A stretch of 64,000 nucleotides of DNA, taken from NCBI RefSeq assembly GCF_019145495.1, contig NZ_JAHSTU010000013.1, positions 1 through 64,000 of the forward strand. Direction: 5' to 3'. Source of the stretch: Pseudomonas azerbaijanoccidentalis. GTDB lineage: Bacteria; Pseudomonadota; Gammaproteobacteria; Pseudomonadales; Pseudomonadaceae. The notes under the pieces are model-generated. The model was not told the DNA's origin. It did no database searches and was given only the letters and a program-made list of their open reading frames with translations. Shown here piece after piece: positions 8,532 through 18,300 of this stretch; the first letter of the stretch is position 1; every line of letters begins with the position of its first letter. The translations under genes and the position numbers were made by a program.

Positions 8532-10713
8532 GTTCAAGTCCTTCAGGCTTGGCGGTTGTGTGGGCGGCAAGCGGCGATTGCGGGTCGAGCAGCGACGTGC
8601 GGATGAAGTGCAGGTAGCTCTTCACCCGGCGCAACGCCGAGGTATCGAAGTGCGGGGCGAAAGGCTCGTCGGTGGATTGCACGCGGCTGATCGCGTGGTC
8701 GACGGCAATCAGTGCACGTTCAAGGTTGCTGTGACTTGGTTGCAGAAACAGTCGCACCAGTGAGCGCCCCATCACGCGAATCGCCTGCCGCCACGGCTGG
8801 GATTCGGCGTACGCCGGATGCACCGGCAGAACCGCCTGCTCCTTGCGCAACTCGATGATCGCGTGCCCGACTTCCAGAACCACAAACATCCAGCGCAGCA
8901 GGTTGCGCTGCACCTGTGGCTGCCCCGCCGCGAAGCCGTAGGCCTGGTGCACCAGATCGCGGGTGCGGCTCTCGAAACTCGACGCCAACCCTTTGAGTTT
9001 GCCGCTGATCGCGTACACCACTTGGCCACGCAGGTCCTGTTCCAGTCGACGCCACAACCAGCGGCTATTGGGCGGCAGAATGATCGCCCCAGCCGCCGCG
9101 CACACCAGCATGCCGAGCACCATGGCGATGTAGTCGTTGATGAAGGTGTAAGGGTTGTAGACCGTGAGGTTGTCGGGCACCGAACCGGTGCTGAAGAAGA
9201 TCAGCAAGCCCAGGCCGACACCGGCGTATTGTGGCCGCGAGGCCAGGAATGAGCCCAGTACGATGACCGGCGCGAGCATTACGCACAGCAACGGAAAACC
9301 GTCGATCCACGGGAAGATGAAGAACATCTCGACGAAGCCGATCACCGCGCCGAGCAACGTGCCACACGCCATCTGGAACGCCATGCGTTTGGGGTTCGGC
9401 GTAGCGGCGGACAGGCCCACAGTGGCGGCGGCGATCAGGGTCATGGTCGCCCCGCTCGGCCACGCCGTGGCCACCCAATAGCTGCCCAGTACCACGAGGA
9501 TGAACGCAGCACGAATGCCCGACGCTGCCGACACCAGCCAGTTGGTCTGCGGGGTGAACGGCTCGTCCCAGCGCTCCCGCTCGTGACTGTGATCGGCCAG
9601 AGAAGCGTGAGTCTGTGCATAACTGTGCAAATCATCGACGAAGCGATAGAGCAGTTCGTACGCCGTGTGGAAATCCAGCAGTTCGTCGTCGCTCGGTTCA
9701 CTCTCCTGAAAGATCGCCCGCAGGCTGCGCACCCGCGCCGGCAACCCGGCCTTGTAGGCGCTCAGCGCCGTGACCAGACGCGCCGCATCGGCGCTGGTCA
9801 GCGCACGCCCGCTGAAGCCGTCGAGTAATTCAGCAAGGTCTTGCAAACCCGGTTTGATCGCCGCCACGGCATGATCCGTGTCATTGCTGTGCAAGCGCTC
9901 GAGCAGTTGATGCAGCGCATTGAAACGCGTGGTGACGCCCATGAATTCGCTGTTCAGGCGGCTCAATCGCCCATTGCGTCGGCGCATGTGCGGGTCTTCG
10001 AACACAGTGACACTGCGCAGCCCTTCGAGCCCGACGGCCTCGGCAATGAAGCGCACGTTGCCGGCCTCAAAAGCCTCGCGTTGACTGCGGCCACGCAAGC
10101 CGTCTGTGACGAACAAGGCAAACACCCCGAAGCGCTGATACAGGGCGTTGCGCATGGCGGCGCTGGCGGTTTGCGGAAGGATCGCAGCGCTGATCAGGGT
10201 CGAGCAGAGAATCCCCAGGGAAATTTCCAGCACCCGCCAGACCGCCGCCATGAATGCGCCATCCGGGTGAGCCAAGGCAGGCAGCCCGACCATCGCCGCG
10301 GTGTAGCCGGCGAGCACAAACCCATAGGCGCGAAAATTGCGGCAGCGCGCCGCGCCGGCCGTGCAGATACCGACCCAAATCGCCAGTGAACCGAGAAACA
10401 GTTCAGTGTTCTGCGCAAACAGGGCAATCAGCGCCACCATCACCGTCGACCCGGCCAGGGTGCCGAGAAAACGATAAAAACTCTTAGCGAATACATGGCC
10501 GCTTTGCGGCTGCATGACGATGAACACGGTGATCATTGCGGTGCGCGGCTGCGGCAATTCCAGACGCATGGCCAGCCACAGCGTGAGAAACGCCGCGATC
10601 AGCACTTTGAAAATGTACACCCAGGTCACGCCATCACTGCGCGCCCAGTCAAAGAACCCTCGGCGCCATTCCAGGGAATACAGCCAGCGCAAGGGAGCGG
10701 GCAAGGGAGTCAT
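8521..10713 (-). CDS. FUSC-family inner-membrane efflux transporter (AaeB/fusaric-acid-resistance type)
   Basis: This 730-aa pump is the energised component of a tripartite exporter, probably for aromatic or weak-acid compounds. The layout is characteristic: an N-terminal block of about six membrane helices (residues 30-175), a soluble middle domain of about 200 residues, a second helix block (roughly 400-540), and a C-terminal soluble tail. The FUSC signature region is LELPQPRTAMITVFIVMQPQSG near 51-72. AGGATTGA precedes the ATG. It lies 77 bases after the outer-membrane lipoprotein gene, with a compact palindrome between. The substrate is an inference from the family (p-hydroxybenzoate, fusaric acid). 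Confidence 0.92.
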   Translation of the reverse strand: MTPLPAPLRWLYSLEWRRGFFDWARSDGVTWVYIFKVLIAAFLTLWLAMRLELPQPRTAMITVFIVMQPQSGHVFAKSFYRFLGTLAGSTVMVALIALFAQNTELFLGSLAIWVGICTAGAARCRNFRAYGFVLAGYTAAMVGLPALAHPDGAFMAAVWRVLEISLGILCSTLISAAILPQTASAAMRNALYQRFGVFALFVTDGLRGRSQREAFEAGNVRFIAEAVGLEGLRSVTVFEDPHMRRRNGRLSRLNSEFMGVTTRFNALHQLLERLHSNDTDHAVAAIKPGLQDLAELLDGFSGRALTSADAARLVTALSAYKAGLPARVRSLRAIFQESEPSDDELLDFHTAYELLYRFVDDLHSYAQTHASLADHSHERERWDEPFTPQTNWLVSAASGIRAAFILVVLGSYWVATAWPSGATMTLIAAATVGLSAATPNPKRMAFQMACGTLLGAVIGFVEMFFIFPWIDGFPLLCVMLAPVIVLGSFLASRPQYAGVGLGLLIFFSTGSVPDNLTVYNPYTFINDYIAMVLGMLVCAAAGAIILPPNSRWLWRRLEQDLRGQVVYAISGKLKGLASSFESRTRDLVHQAYGFAAGQPQVQRNLLRWMFVVLEVGHAIIELRKEQAVLPVHPAYAESQPWRQAIRVMGRSLVRLFLQPSHSNLERALIAVDHAISRVQSTDEPFAPHFDTSALRRVKSYLHFIRTSLLDPQSPLAAHTTAKPEGLEHAS

Positions 10714-10750
10714 TCAATCCTGCTCATCAAAATTCGATAAAAACCCGGAA

Positions 10751-10782
10751 CCTGTGGGAGCCAGCCTGCTGGCTCCCACAGG
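10751..10782. repeat. Perfect palindrome within the efflux operon
   Basis: CCTGTGGGAGCCAGC and its exact complement are separated by two bases. It is REP-derived, lies between the lipoprotein and FUSC genes, and has no adjoining T-run. A likely role is an mRNA stability or partial termination hairpin. Confidence 0.8.
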
Positions 10783-10790
10783 GATTACAT

Positions 10791-12290
10791 TCACCTCAGC
10801 AGAACCGGGGTTTTCGGAGGCTGGGTTTGTTCGGCTTTCGGCACATCGTTGCCCGCCCCCAACCCACCGCCCAACGCCGTCACCAATTCCGCATGAGCAC
10901 TCAATCGCGCCGCTTGAACCTGCTGTTGCACCTGCTGTTGTTTGAACAACAACGTCTGCGCGTTGAGCACGTTGAGGTAGTCGGTGAGCCCGCGTTGATA
11001 GGCGATCATCGCGATGTCGTAGGTCTGCTGCGCGGTGGCGACCGACTCGGCGGCGAAAGCCTGCTGCTTGTCCATCGACTCGCGGCGGATCAACTGATCA
11101 GAGATGTTTTTCAGCGCATTCACCAGAGTCTGGTTGTAGTGCGCCACCGCGATGTCATACCCCGCCGAAGCTTCACCCAGCTCCGCGCGCAAACGCCCGC
11201 CATCGAAGATCGGCAACGAAATCGCCGGGCCGACGCTGTAGTTGAGTTTCTTGCCGGTCAAAAACTCCTGCGCCCCGCCGCCGGTGGCCATGTAGCCGAG
11301 GCTGCCGACGAGGTCGACGTTCGGATAAAAACCGGCATGGGCGACATCGATGCCCCGCGCCTGCGCCGCCACTTGCCAGCGGCTGGCGACCACGTCCGGA
11401 CGTTGGCCAAGCAATTGCGCCGGCAACGACGACGGCAGTTTCAGCGCGGCGGCCAATGACAATGTCGGGCGCTGCAACTGCGCGCCTTCGCCCGGCCCTT
11501 TGCCGACGAGCGCGGCCAATTGATTGCGGCTCAAGGCGATTTCTTCGTCCAGCGCATCGACCTGCCGATGGGTTTCCGGCAGCGGCGTTTCGGCCTGGCT
11601 GACTTCGAAATGGGTGCCGATGCCGCCGTTCAAACGCTTCTGCGCCAGCTCAAGAATTTGCTCTTGCTGCTTCAACGTCGCTTCGACAATGTCCCGCTGT
11701 GCGTAATGCAACGACAGTTCGATATAGACGCGCACGATGTTGTTCTGCAACTCGAGCTGGGCCTGACGCGCCTCGGCGACCGTCATGTGGGCCATGTCTA
11801 CCGCACGCTCGGTGGCATTGCTCTCCCGGCCCCACAGGTCGAGGGCATAACTGAAACCCAGCGCAGCGTTGTTGTCCCAGGTGGTGCTGTTGGCCAAGTC
11901 ACCGGGACCGTAGAACTGATCAGTGGGCCAGTTGTGCCGCTTGAGGGTCGACTCGCCGTTGATCTGCAATGACTCGGCCGCTTCGGCAACACCGGCCATC
12001 GACTTCGCTTGCCGAACCCGTGCGGCGGCCATGGCCATGGTCGGACTGCCTTGCAGCGCGAGTTCGATCCAGTGGTTCAGTTGCGGATCGCCGTAAGCCT
12101 GCCACCATTGTGCGGTGGGCCAGCGCGCATCCTGAGCAGCGCTCTGGATGGCTTCGTCGGTGGCCAGTGAATTGGCCTCCAGCGCCTTGCCCTGTGGGGC
12201 AATACCTCCGGTTCCGATGCAGCCGCTGATTGCCAGGGTTAAAGCCAAAACACTGAGCGGCGAAAGCGCTCTGCTGATGCGACGCGGCAC
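10791..12290 (-). CDS. Outer-membrane efflux lipoprotein (NodT/OprM-type TolC family)
   Basis: This protein (499 aa) is the outer-membrane exit duct of the tripartite pump. A lipoprotein signal peptide ends LTLAISGC (Cys at about residue 23). Two repeated OEP domains follow; the first contains WWQAYGDPQLNHWIELALQ and the second ATGGGAQEFLTGKKLNYSVGPAISLPIFDGGR. These are typical NodT-family landmarks. I chose the GTG at 12290 because AGGAATC precedes it and the next codons start a normal lipoprotein signal. The longer reading frame upstream runs through the REP element and is not plausible. It is first gene of the operon, divergent from a LysR gene. Confidence 0.9.
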   Translation of the reverse strand: MPRRISRALSPLSVLALTLAISGCIGTGGIAPQGKALEANSLATDEAIQSAAQDARWPTAQWWQAYGDPQLNHWIELALQGSPTMAMAAARVRQAKSMAGVAEAAESLQINGESTLKRHNWPTDQFYGPGDLANSTTWDNNAALGFSYALDLWGRESNATERAVDMAHMTVAEARQAQLELQNNIVRVYIELSLHYAQRDIVEATLKQQEQILELAQKRLNGGIGTHFEVSQAETPLPETHRQVDALDEEIALSRNQLAALVGKGPGEGAQLQRPTLSLAAALKLPSSLPAQLLGQRPDVVASRWQVAAQARGIDVAHAGFYPNVDLVGSLGYMATGGGAQEFLTGKKLNYSVGPAISLPIFDGGRLRAELGEASAGYDIAVAHYNQTLVNALKNISDQLIRRESMDKQQAFAAESVATAQQTYDIAMIAYQRGLTDYLNVLNAQTLLFKQQQVQQQVQAARLSAHAELVTALGGGLGAGNDVPKAEQTQPPKTPVLLR

Positions 12291-12320
12291 TGCTGAAGAT
12301 TCCTGAGATGGAGGGAATAC

Positions 12321-12409
12321 CCTGTAGGAGCTGCCGCAGGCTGCGATCTTTTGATTTTTGTTTTCAAAAGCAAGATCAAAAGATCGCAGCCTGCGGCAGC
12401 TCCTACAAA
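12321..12409. repeat. REP-type inverted repeat pair in a divergent promoter region
   Basis: Arms CCTGTAGGAGCTGCCGCAGG and complement lie between the efflux lipoprotein gene and the LysR gene. This variant has CCGCAGG instead of CCGAAGG in both arms, a compensated change. The remaining stretch, about 12410-12540, must contain the LysR and operon promoters. Confidence 0.85.
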
Positions 12410-12558
12410 GGATCGGCGCAATTCTATGGGGGGCCTTTGATGGCGATAAGCTGGGATTCCTGTGAATCTTTGTTACCGTTAACGAGATAATCCGTTTGTA
12501 GGGCTCACCGCCCCAGAAACTTCGTGTCACAATTTGCCATCGAACCCGAGAGCACCTC

Positions 12559-13527
12559 ATGGACACTTTGCAAAACATGCGCGCCTTCAGTTACGTGGCC
12601 GAAGCCGGCAGCTTCACCGCCGCCGCCGTGCAACTGGACACCACCACGGCCAACGTCTCGCGCGCGGTCTCCAACCTGGAAGCCCACCTGCAAACCCGCC
12701 TGCTCAACCGAACGACCCGCCGCATCGCCCTGACCGAAGCCGGCAAGCGCTATTTGCTGCGCTGCGAGCAGATCCTGGCTTACGTCGAAGAAGCCGAAGC
12801 CGAGGCCAGCGACGCCCACGCACGCCCGGCCGGGCAACTGAAAGTGCACACCATGACCGGCATCGGCCAGCACTTCGTAATCGACGCCATCGCCCGCTAT
12901 CGCAAGACCCACCCGGACGTGACCTTCGACCTGACCATGGCCAACCGCGTGCCGGACTTGCTCGACGAGGGCTACGACGTGTCCATCGTGCTGGCCAGCG
13001 AACTGCCCGACTCGGGCTTCGTTTCCCAACGCCTGGGCATCACCTACAGCATCGTTTGCGCCTCCCCGGCCTACGTCAAAGCCAACGGCTGCGCACAAAA
13101 ACCCAGCGACCTGCTCAACCACGCCTGCCTGCGCCTGGTGAGCCCGGTCATCCCCTTGGAAAAATGGGCCTTCGACGGCCCTGATGGCCAGGAAATGGTC
13201 ACCATCAACAGCTCACCGTTCCTGGTGAACTCCGCCGACGCGATGAAAACCGCGATCACCAGCGGCATGGGCGTTGGCGTCCTGCCGCTGTACGCAGCGA
13301 TCGACGGCCTGCGCGACGGCACGCTGGTGCGCGTCATGCCCAACTACCGCTCGCAGGAACTCAACCTGTACGCGATCTACCCTTCGCGGCAGTACCTGGA
13401 TGCGAAGATCAAGACCTGGGTGGAATATCTGCGCGGCTCGTTGCCGGAGTTGTTGGCCGCGCATCAGGCGGAATTGGCGGCGTATGAATTGAGTGGGAGT
13501 CTGGGAGGGGTTCGGGTGGCGAATTGA
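12559..13527 (+). CDS. LysR-family transcriptional regulator
   Basis: This 322-aa regulator starts with a winged helix-turn-helix (residues 1-60; MDTLQNMRAFSYVAEAGSFT, then a TTANVSRAVSNLEAHLQTRL recognition region). A periplasmic-binding-like effector domain follows (about 90-300). The divergent arrangement with the FUSC efflux operon is the standard LysR layout, as for AaeR and fusaric-acid regulators, so it probably controls that operon in response to an aromatic acid. This is inference from position. GAGAGCACCTC precedes the ATG. Confidence 0.93.
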   Translation: MDTLQNMRAFSYVAEAGSFTAAAVQLDTTTANVSRAVSNLEAHLQTRLLNRTTRRIALTEAGKRYLLRCEQILAYVEEAEAEASDAHARPAGQLKVHTMTGIGQHFVIDAIARYRKTHPDVTFDLTMANRVPDLLDEGYDVSIVLASELPDSGFVSQRLGITYSIVCASPAYVKANGCAQKPSDLLNHACLRLVSPVIPLEKWAFDGPDGQEMVTINSSPFLVNSADAMKTAITSGMGVGVLPLYAAIDGLRDGTLVRVMPNYRSQELNLYAIYPSRQYLDAKIKTWVEYLRGSLPELLAAHQAELAAYELSGSLGGVRVAN

Positions 13528-13587
13528 TGTGCAAACCTGTGGGAGCGAACCGGGTATGTCTGCAAGAGATTGGTAGGCCGGCAGGCA

Positions 13588-13687
13588 GCCATCGCTGGCA
13601 AGCCAGCTCCCACAGGGGGATGGGTAATCCTGTCAGAGATTGATCGGCTATGAGGCCGCCATCGCTGGCAAGCCAGCTCCCACAGGG
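13588..13687. repeat. Two direct copies of a 30-bp unit at 70-bp spacing
   Basis: An identical 30-base unit, beginning GCCATCGCTGGCAAGCC and ending GCTCCCACAGGG, occurs at 13588-13617 and 13658-13687. The 40 bases before each copy are also related (AGAGATTG and a following GG motif), so this is an imperfect 70-bp tandem duplication of a REP half-element. A third, inverted partner, CTGTGGGAGCGAAC, lies at about 13537. No gene is present. Confidence 0.85.
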
Positions 13688-13725
13688 TAACGGCGTACAC
13701 CTAAGCTTTTCACCACTCAACAGGC

Positions 13726-14040
13726 CGAGCGTTAGCTCGCCTGCCGCTTTTGATCTTGATCCACCCGCCCCCTCGGCAGGCTGAGTGGAGGTGTTTATCC
13801 GGGGGTGGGCGCGTAGCGCCGTGCGGCGCAGCCGCACACATCGAGAGGAGGTTGAAGCGAAGCCAACCGGAGGCGATGCCCCCGGATGAATGCCGGAACG
13901 AAGGAACACCGAGCCCTAGCGAGGGGCCGTACGTAAGGGGCGAGACCTTTTGGTTCCTTTTGGGGCGTTTGCCAAAAGGGACTCGCCGTAAGGGCGAAAC
14001 CCTAAGCCGCCCTGACCGCAGCAACGGATATGTACCCAAT
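13726..14040. repeat. Dispersed Pseudomonas intergenic element with RNA-like hairpins, function unknown
   Basis: This GC-rich, about 310-base block has no convincing gene. It is dense in short hairpins: GTGCGGC/GCCGCAC (13821-13837), GGTTG/CAACC around AAGCGAAGC (13850-13868), TCCTTTTGG/CCAAAAGG(G)A near 13955-13980, and TCGCC/GGCGA around GTAAG (about 13983-13997). Loops are often purine-rich (GTAA, GCGAAG). Reading frames of about 110 codons are open on both strands, as expected of a biased composition, and neither has a ribosome site. I recognise this sequence as one that recurs in many Pseudomonas genomes and is often mis-annotated as small hypothetical proteins. That is from memory and was not searched. 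Confidence 0.6.
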
Positions 14041-14080
14041 CACCCCCCGCATGGTCGGCCCAGAGGCCGCCAAGGCCCAA

Positions 14081-14098
14081 ACTGACAGCGCCGTCAGT
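14081..14098. promoter_or_regulatory. Palindrome upstream of the RND operon, candidate operator
   Basis: ACTGAC-AGCGCC-GTCAGT is a perfect 6-bp inverted repeat with a 6-base spacer, 83 bases upstream of the adaptor start. A second small hairpin, AAGGG/CCCTT, lies at 14134-14149. The first has the size and symmetry of a TetR-type or response-regulator site. No binding protein can be assigned. Confidence 0.45.
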
Positions 14099-14181
14099 TA
14101 GCCGTCACCTTCCCGACCCCCAAACAGGTTTATAAGGGGTGATACCCTTCAACCAAAAACCAGCCCTGGCGCCCCACTCGC

Positions 14182-15342
14182 ATGCGAATCCAGCAAAAAC
14201 CCGCCCTGCTTGTCGCCCTCCTGATCATCCTGGCAGCGCTGGGCGTGTGGTACGCCACCAAACCCGCCAAGGCAAAACTGACCACCTCCACCGCCATCCC
14301 CGTGCGCGTAGTCAGCGTCGCCGAAAAAGACGTCCCGCGCTTCGTCAGCGGCATCGGCTCGGTGCTCTCATTGCACAGCGTCGTGGTCCGCCCGCAAATC
14401 GATGGCATCCTCACCAAAATCATGGTCAAGGAAGGCCAACTGGTGAAAAAAGACGACCTGCTGGCCACCATCGATGGCCGCTCGATCCGCGCCAGCCTCG
14501 ACCAGGCCCGGGCACAACTGGGCGAAAGCCAGGCACAACTGCAAGTGGCGCTGGTCAACCTCAAACGCTACAAAATACTCAGCGTCGACGACGGCGTCTC
14601 TAAACAGACCTACGACCAACAACAAGCACTGGTCAACCAACTCAAAGCCACCGCCCAAGGTAACCAGGCCTCAATCGACGCCGCGCAGGTGCAACTGTCC
14701 TACACGCAGATTCGCTCACCGGTCACCGGCCGCGTCGGCATTCGCACAGTGGATGAAGGCAACTTCCTGCGCATGACCGACGCCCAGGGCTTGTTCACCG
14801 TGACCCAGATCGACCCGATCGCCGTCGAGTTCTCCCTGCCGCAACAAATGCTGCCCACCCTGCAAGGCTTGATCAGCGACCCGCAACACGCCCAGGTAAA
14901 GGCCTACATCGGGGCCGACACCGACGGCGAAACCGGCAACCTGCTGGGCGAAGGCCATCTGACCCTGATCGACAACCAGATTAATGCCAATACCGGCACC
15001 ATCCGCGCCAAGGCTGAATTCAACAACCCCGGGCAAAAGCTCTGGCCGGGCCTGCTGGTGACGGTAAAAATTCAGACAGCGCTGGATAAAGATGCATTGG
15101 TCGTACCGCCCAACGTCGTACAACGTGGCCTCGATCAACACTTCGTCTATCGCCTCAATGGCGACAAAGTCGAAACCGTGCCGGTGCAAATGGTCTATCA
15201 GGACAGCGGCCAGAACATCATCAAAGGCGTGCAGCCTGGGGATAAGTTGGTCAGCGACGGGCAGTCACGACTCAAACCCGGCTCGACGGTGCAGGTGCTG
15301 ACCGACCCGCCGCAAGTGGTGCAATCGGAGCCGACACCATGA
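14182..15342 (+). CDS. RND efflux periplasmic adaptor subunit (MdtA-like)
   Basis: This 386-aa membrane fusion protein has a hydrophobic N-terminal anchor or signal (about residues 8-25). The first lipoyl half is SVVVRPQIDGILTKIMVKEG (70-89). A helical hairpin spans about 95-165, the second lipoyl half contains LSYTQIRSPVTGRVG (about 173-187), and beta-barrel and membrane-proximal domains end with GDKLVSDGQSRLKPGSTV. The pattern matches MdtA/MuxA-type adaptors. The ribosome site is poor (no clear AGGAG). It overlaps the pump gene by 4 bases (ATGA), so the two are translationally coupled. Confidence 0.92.
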   Translation: MRIQQKPALLVALLIILAALGVWYATKPAKAKLTTSTAIPVRVVSVAEKDVPRFVSGIGSVLSLHSVVVRPQIDGILTKIMVKEGQLVKKDDLLATIDGRSIRASLDQARAQLGESQAQLQVALVNLKRYKILSVDDGVSKQTYDQQQALVNQLKATAQGNQASIDAAQVQLSYTQIRSPVTGRVGIRTVDEGNFLRMTDAQGLFTVTQIDPIAVEFSLPQQMLPTLQGLISDPQHAQVKAYIGADTDGETGNLLGEGHLTLIDNQINANTGTIRAKAEFNNPGQKLWPGLLVTVKIQTALDKDALVVPPNVVQRGLDQHFVYRLNGDKVETVPVQMVYQDSGQNIIKGVQPGDKLVSDGQSRLKPGSTVQVLTDPPQVVQSEPTP

Positions 15343-18300
15343 AGGGCCACGGTTCGGTTTCAGCCTGGTGCATCGATCACCCGGTGGCGACCATTCTCCT
15401 GACCTTTGCCTTGGTGCTGCTGGGCGCAATCGCCTTCCCCCGCCTGCCCATCGCGCCGCTGCCGGAAGCAGAATTCCCGACCATCCAGGTCGCCGCACAA
15501 CTGCCCGGTGCCAGCCCGGAAACCATGGCGTCGTCGGTGGCCACGCCTCTGGAAGTGCAATTCAGCGCCATCCCCGGCGTGACCCAGATGACATCGAGCA
15601 GCGCCCTCGGCTCGACCAACCTGACCCTGCAATTCACCCTCGACAAGAGCATCGACACCGCTGCCCAGGAAGTCCAGGCCGCGATCAACACCGCCGCCGG
15701 CAAGCTGCCCAAGGACATGCCGAACCTGCCGACCTGGCGCAAGGTCAACCCGGCCGACAGCCCGGTGCTGATTCTCAGCGTCAATTCCTCGCTGATGCCC
15801 GGCCCGGAACTCAGCGACCTCACCGAAACCCTGTTGTCCCGTCAGCTCAGTCAGGTCGACGGTGTTGGACAGGTGGCGATTACCGGCCAGCAACGTCCGG
15901 CGATTCGCGTCCAGGTCTCGGCCGACAAACTGGCGGCCATCGGCTTGACCCTGGCCGACATCCGTCTGGCGATCCAGCAAACCAGCCTCAACCTGGCCAA
16001 AGGTGCGCTGTACGGCGAGTCGAGCATTTCAACGCTTTCGACCAATGATCAACTGTTCCACCCCGACGAATACAGCCAGTTGATCGTTTCCTACAAGGAC
16101 GGCGCACCGGTTCACCTCAAGGATGTCGCCAAAGTCGTCAACGGTTCGGAAGATGCCTACGTGCAGGCCTGGGCGGGCTCGCAACCGGGCGTCAACCTGG
16201 TGATCTTCCGCCAGCCCGGCGCCAACATCGTTGAGACCGTGGATCGCATTCAGGCGGCGTTGCCGGCGCTGGAAGCGATGTTGCCGGCCTCGGTGGAGGT
16301 CAAGGTACTGATTGACCGCACCCAGACCATCCGCGCGTCGCTGCATGAAGTGGAAATCACCTTGCTGATCGCCGTCCTGCTGGTGGTGGCGGTGATGGCG
16401 TTGTTCCTGCGTCAACTGTCGGCCACGCTGATTGTGTCGGCGGTGCTCGGCGTGTCGCTGATCGCCAGTTTTGCCTTGATGTACGTGATGGGCTTCAGCC
16501 TCAACAACCTGACGCTGGTGGCGATCGTGGTGGCCGTGGGGTTTGTGGTCGACGATGCGATCGTGGTGGTGGAGAACATTCACCGCCACCTGGAGGCCGG
16601 CGACGGCATGCGCGAAGCGGCGATCAAAGGCGCCGGCGAGATCGGTTTTACCGTGGTGTCGATCAGCTTCTCGCTGGTGGCGGCGTTCATTCCGCTGCTG
16701 TTCATGGGCGGCGTGGTCGGGCGATTGTTCAAGGAGTTCGCCCTGACCGCCACCTCGACCATCATGATTTCGGTGGTGGTCTCGTTGACCTTGGCGCCCA
16801 CCCTGGCCGCGCTATTCATGCGCGCACCGGTGCATAACGCCCACGCCAAACCGGGCTTCGGCGAGCGTCTGTTGGCGTGGTACGAAAAAGGCCTGCGCCG
16901 CGCCCTCGCCCATCAAAAAACCATGATCGGTGTGTTCGCGTTGTCGCTGGCCCTGGCCGTCGCCGGGTACATCTTCATTCCCAAAGGTTTCTTTCCGATC
17001 CAGGACACCGGCTTCGTTCTCGGCACCACGGAAGCAGCGGCTGACATTTCCTACGGCGACATGGTGAAAAAACACTTGGCGATGGCCGAAATCGTTGCCG
17101 CCGACCCCGCTGTCGAAACCTTCTCGCACTCGGTCGGCGTGTCCGGCAGCAACCAGACCATCGCCAACGGCCGATTCTGGATCACCCTGAAAAAGCGCGG
17201 CGACCGCGACGTCTCCGCCAGCCAGTTCATCGACCGGATCCGCCCGCAACTGATGAAAGTACCGGGCATCGTCTTGTACCTGCGTGCCGGGCAAGACATC
17301 AACCTCAGCTCCGGCCCGAGCCGCGCGCAGTACCAATATGTACTCAAGAGCAACGACGGTCCGACCCTCAGCACCTGGACCCAGCGCCTGACGGAAAAAC
17401 TGCGCGCCAACCCGGCATTCCGTGACATTTCCAATGACCTGCAGCTGGGCGGCAGCATCACCCACATCAGCATCGACCGCAGCGCGGCGGCGCGCTTCGG
17501 CCTGACCGCCAGCGACGTCGACGAGGCGCTGTACGATGCGTTTGGTCAGCGGCAGATCAACGAATTCCAGACCCAGATCAACCAGTACAACGTGATCCTG
17601 GAACTGGACACCAAGCAACGCGGCAAGGCCGAAAGCCTCAACTATTTCTACCTGCGCTCGCCCCTGAGCGGTGAAATGGTGCCGTTGTCGGCGTTGGCCA
17701 AATTCGATGCGCCGACCATCGGCCCGCTGTCCATCGCCCACGACGGCATGTTCCCCGCCGCCAACCTCTCGTTCAACCTGGCGCCCGGCGTGGCGTTGGG
17801 CGATGCGGTGATCATGCTCAACCAGGCCAAGGTCGACATCGGCATGCCGGCGGCCATCAGCGGTAATTTCCAGGGCGCGGCGCAGGCGTTCCAGAGTTCG
17901 CTGGCCAGTCAGCCGTGGCTGATCCTGGCGGCGCTGGTGGCGGTGTACATCATTCTCGGCGTGCTCTACGAGAGCTTCGTGCATCCGCTGACGATCATTT
18001 CGACATTGCCATCGGCCGGCCTCGGTGCGGTGATCATGCTGTGGATCTGCGGCCAGGACTTTTCGATCATGGCGCTGATCGGACTGGTATTGCTGATCGG
18101 GATCGTAAAAAAGAACGGCATCCTGATGATCGACTTTGCCCTCGAAGCGCAGCGCAACGGTGGGTTGTCGCCGGAAGAGGCGATCTTCAAGGCCTGTATC
18201 ACGCGGTTCCGGCCGATCATCATGACCACCCTCGCCGCCCTGCTCGGCGCCCTGCCGCTGATGCTCGGCTACGGCACCGGCGCCGAACTGCGCCAGCCGT

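Noticed and set aside
13588..13687. Direct repeats considered as a CRISPR array
   Set aside because: There are only two units, the spacer is related to the unit flanks, and no cas genes are present. They are REP-derived.
13409..13909. 166-codon minus-strand frame across the end of the LysR gene and the repeats
   Set aside because: It translates REP sequence and has no family similarity.
13750..14085. 111-codon plus-strand frame (and its minus-strand counterpart at 13710-14039)
   Set aside because: It lies in the structured dispersed element, open on both strands and without a ribosome site. It is better explained as non-coding.
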